From contig SUWW01000017.1 in the NCBI GenBank assembly GCA_015061285.1, positions 32,898 to 96,897 on the forward strand: a stretch of DNA of 64,000 bases, in the 5' to 3' direction. The translations under genes were made by a program, and so were the position numbers. The notes beneath the pieces are model-generated. The model was given only the letters and a program-made list of their open reading frames with translations. It ran no database searches and was not told where the DNA came from. This stretch comes from Bacteroidales bacterium (GTDB taxonomy: Bacteria > Bacteroidota > Bacteroidia > Bacteroidales > Marinilabiliaceae). Below, one piece after another: positions 60,375 through 64,000 of the stretch. Position 1 is the first letter of the stretch. Every line of letters starts with the position of its first letter.

Positions 60375-63300
60375 TTAGCCAATCATATCCTTGCCGTGGC
60401 AGTTTTTGTATTTCTTACCGCTGCCGCATGGACATGGGTCGTTTCTGCCGACCTTCTTCTCTACGTGTATAGGAGCTGTTGGGCGTGGACGTTGTGGCCC
60501 TTGCGGCATTGCTTGTGGACCGGTAACTTGCTGTTGTTGGGTCGCTTGGTTGTGCATAGCTTGCAAGCGTGCCAATTCGCGCTGACGTTCAGCCAATTCG
60601 CGTTGAGCTCTTTCGCGTGCGCGTTGGAGTTGCTCTTCGCGGTTGTCGGCGGTGATGGCTATCGAAAGTTTCGAGAGCGACGACACGATGTTCGAGTTGA
60701 TGGTCTCTATCATGCCTTTGAAGAGGTTGAACGACTCGAATTTGTAAATCAACAACGGATCTTTCTGCTCATAAGTAGCATTCTGAACCGAGGTGCGGAG
60801 GTCGTCGAGTTGGCGGAGGTGATCGCGCCAAGCATCGTCGATATTTACAAGCATAATTACCTTCTCGATGGCGCGGATTACCTCTTTGCCCTGAGTGTCG
60901 TATGCTTTCTTGAGGTCGGTAGGTATTTGGTATACGCGTGGGCCATCGGTGATAGGTACAACAATGTTTTTATACTTATCGCCTTGGGTTTCGTATACTT
61001 GTTTTACTACTGGATATGCTTGATTTGCAATGGCTTCGCAACGACGGTTGAATGCCTCTTGAACGGCTTTGTAGAGCATATCGGCAAGTTCCTCAGCGCG
61101 TTTCTCGTGGAATTCCTCTTCGCTGAATGGCAATTCGATAGCGTAGGTTTTGAGCACTTCGAGACGGAAATCTTCAAAGTCGTCGGCATCCTTAGCATCT
61201 TGAACGGTCTTGAATGTCGAATCTTGCATCATATTCATGATGTCCATTGCCATACGTTCGCCATAGAGAGCGTGGCGGCGCTTGGTGTAGATAACTTCGC
61301 GCTGCGAGTTCATCACATCATCGTATTCGAGGAGGCGCTTACGTATGCCGAAGTTGTTCTCTTCCACTTTACGTTGAGCACGTTCGATGGCCTTCGTCAT
61401 CATGCTGTGTTGGATAGGTTCGCCCTCTTCGAAACCTGCACGGTCCATAATCTTAACCATTCTGTCGGAACCGAACAGACGCATGAGGTTGTCTTCCATA
61501 GATACGAAGAATTGCGAAGTACCAGGGTCACCCTGACGTCCTGCACGACCTCTCAACTGACGGTCTACGCGGCGGCTCTCGTGGCGCTCCGTACCTATGA
61601 TTGCAAGACCACCGGCTTGTTTCACTTCGTCGGTGAGCTTAATATCGGTACCACGACCTGCCATGTTGGTAGCTATGGTCACTGCACCTTTCTGACCTGC
61701 AAGAGCCACTATTTCGGCCTCGCGTTGGTGAAGTTTAGCGTTAAGTACGTTGTGCTTGATGCCACGGAGTTTCAACATGCGGCTCAAAAGTTCACTCACA
61801 TCAACCGATGTTGTACCCACAAGCACAGGACGACCTTCGTTTACGAATTCTACAATCTGCTCTATTACAGCATTGTATTTCTCTTTCGTGGTCTTGTATA
61901 TGAGGTCTTCACGGTCGATACGTGCGATAGGCTTATTGGTTGGAATGATGACAACGTCGAGTTTGTAAATATTCCAGAACTCACCAGCTTCAGTCTCGGC
62001 CGTACCGGTCATGCCCGCAAGTTTGTGATACATACGGAAGTAGTTCTGAAGTGTAATGGTGGCGTATGTCTGCGTAGGAGCCTCAATCTTGACATTTTCC
62101 TTAGCTTCGAGAGCTTGGTGAAGTCCATCAGAGTAGCGGCGTCCTTCCATTATACGACCAGTCTGCTCATCGACGATTTTTACTTTGTTATCTATAACTA
62201 CGTATTGAACGTCGCGTTCGAAGAGGGTGTAAGCCTTCAAAAGTTGTGTAACGGTATGCACACGCTCGCTCTTAACAGAGTAGTTCTGCATGAGCTCGTT
62301 CTTCTTGTTGATCTTCTCCTCGTCGCTGAGGTCCGACTTCTCTATGTTGGCTATCTCCGTACCTACATCAGGAAGAACGAAGAATTGTGAGTCTTCCGAA
62401 GCCGATGTTAGCGCATCGATACCTTTGTCGGTGAGCTCGATAGAGTTAACCTTCTCATCAATAACGAAATAGAGAGGGTCGGTAGCTATATGCATGTTCT
62501 TGTTATTCTCCTGCATATAGAAGTTTTCGGTGTTGAGCATCTGTTGTTTGATGCCTTGCTCCGAAAGGAATTTTATGAGTGGACGGTTCTTTGGAAGACC
62601 CTTGTATGCACGGAAAAGTGCAAGAGCGCCTTCTTCGCGAACCTTCTCGTCTTCGCTCTTGAGTTTCGTCTTAGCTTCCGATAGGTATGTAGTTACGAGC
62701 GCGCGCTGTGTTTCAACAAGTTTCTCCACGCGAGGGCGAAGAACGTCGAATTGCTGATCGTCTTTCTTCTGCACCGGACCAGAGATGATGAGCGGCGTAC
62801 GAGCATCGTCGATAAGAACCGAGTCGACCTCGTCGACGATTGCATAATTATGTTTACGCTGCACAAGGTCGCTTGGCGAAGTAGCGCCGTTGTCGCGGAG
62901 GTAGTCGAAGCCAAATTCGTTGTTCGTACCGAATGTAATATCCGATGCGTATGCTTTGCGACGAGCCTCTGAGTTTGGCTGATGCTTATCGATACAATCT
63001 ACCGTCAAACCGTGGAATTGATAGATAGGTCCCATCCATTCCGAGTCGCGTTTTGAGAGGTAGTCGTTGACGGTCACCACGTGAACACCACGACCTGGAA
63101 GTGCGTTCAAGAACACAGGCAAGGTGGCCACGAGTGTTTTACCTTCACCAGTTGCCATTTCGGCAATTTTGCCCTGATGCAGCACAATACCACCAATGAG
63201 CTGAACATCGTAGTGAACCATATCCCAATGAATCTCCGAACCACCTGCTGTCCAATGGTTATGGTATACAGCTTCGTCGCCTTCGATGTCAACAAAATCG

Positions 63301-63734
63301 TGTTCCGTAGCGAGCTCTCTATCCATATCGGTAGCGGTCACACGAATGTCGGTTTGCTGAGAGAAACGGCGTGCCGTATCCTTCATAATAGCGAAAGCTT
63401 CTGGGAGTATCTTGTTGAGTTCTTCCTCTACGGTATTGTCGATGTTTTTCTCTATCTCGTCAACCTCTTTGTAGCACTCTTCCTTGCGCTCTATAGTGCA
63501 TTCTGGAGCTTCTGCTTCGGCTTTGAGCTCTTCAACACGTCTCTGATCTTCGGCGATAGCATCGCTAATCTGCTTACGGAGAGCCTTTGTATGAGCACGA
63601 AGTTCATCGTTAGTTAGGGCGGAAATGGTTGGATATATTTCGCGGATTTTGGCCACAATAGGCTCAATTTCCTTCATATCCTTGTCGTACTTAGTACCAA
63701 AGAGTTTGGTAAGTACGCTGTTGATGATATTCAT
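60375..63734 (-). CDS. secA: Preprotein translocase ATPase SecA
   Basis: The 1119-residue protein has Walker A GEGKT (196-200), [30 protein letters not shown] and the C-terminal zinc motif [14 protein letters not shown]. It drives secreted proteins through SecYEG. The length exceeds the roughly 900 residues of E. coli because of an N-terminal insertion (about 60-105), a feature of Bacteroidota SecA. The C-terminal region before the zinc motif is Gln/Pro-rich. It is followed by lgt. Confidence 0.95.
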   Translation of the reverse strand: MNIINSVLTKLFGTKYDKDMKEIEPIVAKIREIYPTISALTNDELRAHTKALRKQISDAIAEDQRRVEELKAEAEAPECTIERKEECYKEVDEIEKNIDNTVEEELNKILPEAFAIMKDTARRFSQQTDIRVTATDMDRELATEHDFVDIEGDEAVYHNHWTAGGSEIHWDMVHYDVQLIGGIVLHQGKIAEMATGEGKTLVATLPVFLNALPGRGVHVVTVNDYLSKRDSEWMGPIYQFHGLTVDCIDKHQPNSEARRKAYASDITFGTNNEFGFDYLRDNGATSPSDLVQRKHNYAIVDEVDSVLIDDARTPLIISGPVQKKDDQQFDVLRPRVEKLVETQRALVTTYLSEAKTKLKSEDEKVREEGALALFRAYKGLPKNRPLIKFLSEQGIKQQMLNTENFYMQENNKNMHIATDPLYFVIDEKVNSIELTDKGIDALTSASEDSQFFVLPDVGTEIANIEKSDLSDEEKINKKNELMQNYSVKSERVHTVTQLLKAYTLFERDVQYVVIDNKVKIVDEQTGRIMEGRRYSDGLHQALEAKENVKIEAPTQTYATITLQNYFRMYHKLAGMTGTAETEAGEFWNIYKLDVVIIPTNKPIARIDREDLIYKTTKEKYNAVIEQIVEFVNEGRPVLVGTTSVDVSELLSRMLKLRGIKHNVLNAKLHQREAEIVALAGQKGAVTIATNMAGRGTDIKLTDEVKQAGGLAIIGTERHESRRVDRQLRGRAGRQGDPGTSQFFVSMEDNLMRLFGSDRMVKIMDRAGFEEGEPIQHSMMTKAIERAQRKVEENNFGIRKRLLEYDDVMNSQREVIYTKRRHALYGERMAMDIMNMMQDSTFKTVQDAKDADDFEDFRLEVLKTYAIELPFSEEEFHEKRAEELADMLYKAVQEAFNRRCEAIANQAYPVVKQVYETQGDKYKNIVVPITDGPRVYQIPTDLKKAYDTQGKEVIRAIEKVIMLVNIDDAWRDHLRQLDDLRTSVQNATYEQKDPLLIYKFESFNLFKGMIETINSNIVSSLSKLSIAITADNREEQLQRARERAQRELAERQRELARLQAMHNQATQQQQVTGPQAMPQGPQRPRPTAPIHVEKKVGRNDPCPCGSGKKYKNCHGKDMIG

Positions 63735-63793
63735 ATATAATCGTTTTGTTTTATTATGGTTAATAGAGCCTTACTAAGGCTATAAATCGGGCG

Positions 63794-63801
63794 CGAAGTT
63801 A
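63794..63801 (-). promoter_or_regulatory. Possible -7 box of secA
   Basis: TAACTTCG on the minus strand differs from TAnnTTTG by one base and lies about 60 bp before the secA start. The same TTCG variant precedes the TonB receptor gene at 53249. The remainder of 63735-64000 shows no gene. Confidence 0.3.
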
Positions 63802-64000
63802 GTTATTTTTAGCTCTACTTTTTAGTAAACATTAATAGTTTATGTTAGTAACCACAAAAATCACGGGAAATCTTAGTAATAGCGCAGGTTACATGAGTTC
63901 TGTGCAAACATTTTGCTCGCGCTGTATTATAGGTTATATCCAAACATTTTCTCAAAAAAAATAGCCACAGAAATTAAGCAGCAAACTTTCGGGTGTTGAC

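Noticed and set aside
60396..62390. 664-codon plus-strand frame opposite secA
   Set aside because: Secure secA motifs lie on the other strand; no family features in this frame.

Overview
The window looks like a chromosome segment of a Bacteroidales-type Bacteroidota. The evidence is the many TonB-dependent receptors and Bacteroidota-only DUF families (DUF3078, DUF3108, DUF3822, DUF4249, DUF4271, DUF6048/DUF6452), a putative T9SS-type C-terminal sorting tail, metal-type KdsA, and several -7 boxes of the Bacteroidota form TAnnTTTG, one with a TTTG box exactly 19 bp upstream. No genus can be fixed from the sequence alone.

Positions 1 to about 9848 hold one end of an integrated mobile element, with all genes on the minus strand and its left end outside the window. 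Transcription appears to run from right to left in two blocks. The early block (9522 to 5139) encodes small DNA-binding and unknown proteins, a J-domain protein, a DnaD/replisome-organiser-like initiator, a DnaC-like loader and a series of tiny proteins; it ends at a hairpin near 5060-5090. The late block starts at a promoter that abuts seven tandem 10-bp repeats (4878-4947). It encodes a membrane-anchored transglutaminase-like protein, a 901-residue Lys/Ala-rich SH3 protein with a C-terminal membrane anchor, and a second SH3 protein cut by the window edge. No terminase, portal, tail, relaxase or integrase gene is visible. The mix of replication genes and single-pass membrane proteins fits a tailless, membrane-containing phage or related element, but that is inference. 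Its right edge is a perfect 11-6-11 inverted repeat (9821-9848) lying exactly where a 5'-truncated host gene begins.

Positions 9849-24103 are chromosomal: gene remnants, a sodium:solute symporter, a TonB receptor/DUF4249 lipoprotein pair, a secreted pectate-lyase-like enzyme, a RelA/SpoT protein whose hydrolase site is lost, KdsA, MscS, a DUF3078 outer-membrane protein, a decayed tcdA and a beta-barrel protein.

Positions 24104-28667 form an accessory patch: a toxin gene broken by a frameshift beside an intact antitoxin, a large adenine-methyltransferase gene with one in-frame stop and four internal palindromes, a strongly foldable intergenic region (27647-27798) that may be a structured RNA, and a FISUMP-like lipoprotein.

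Positions 28668-64000 are mostly conserved chromosome: outer-membrane biogenesis and transport genes, hemD, a C4-dicarboxylate transporter, tRNA-Leu(CAG), a MATE transporter, a patatin/barrel protein, a folP-cdaA pair, rsmD-DUF3822, a RecD-like helicase, a TonB receptor, a lone methyl-accepting chemotaxis protein, a TlpA-like lipoprotein, lgt and secA.
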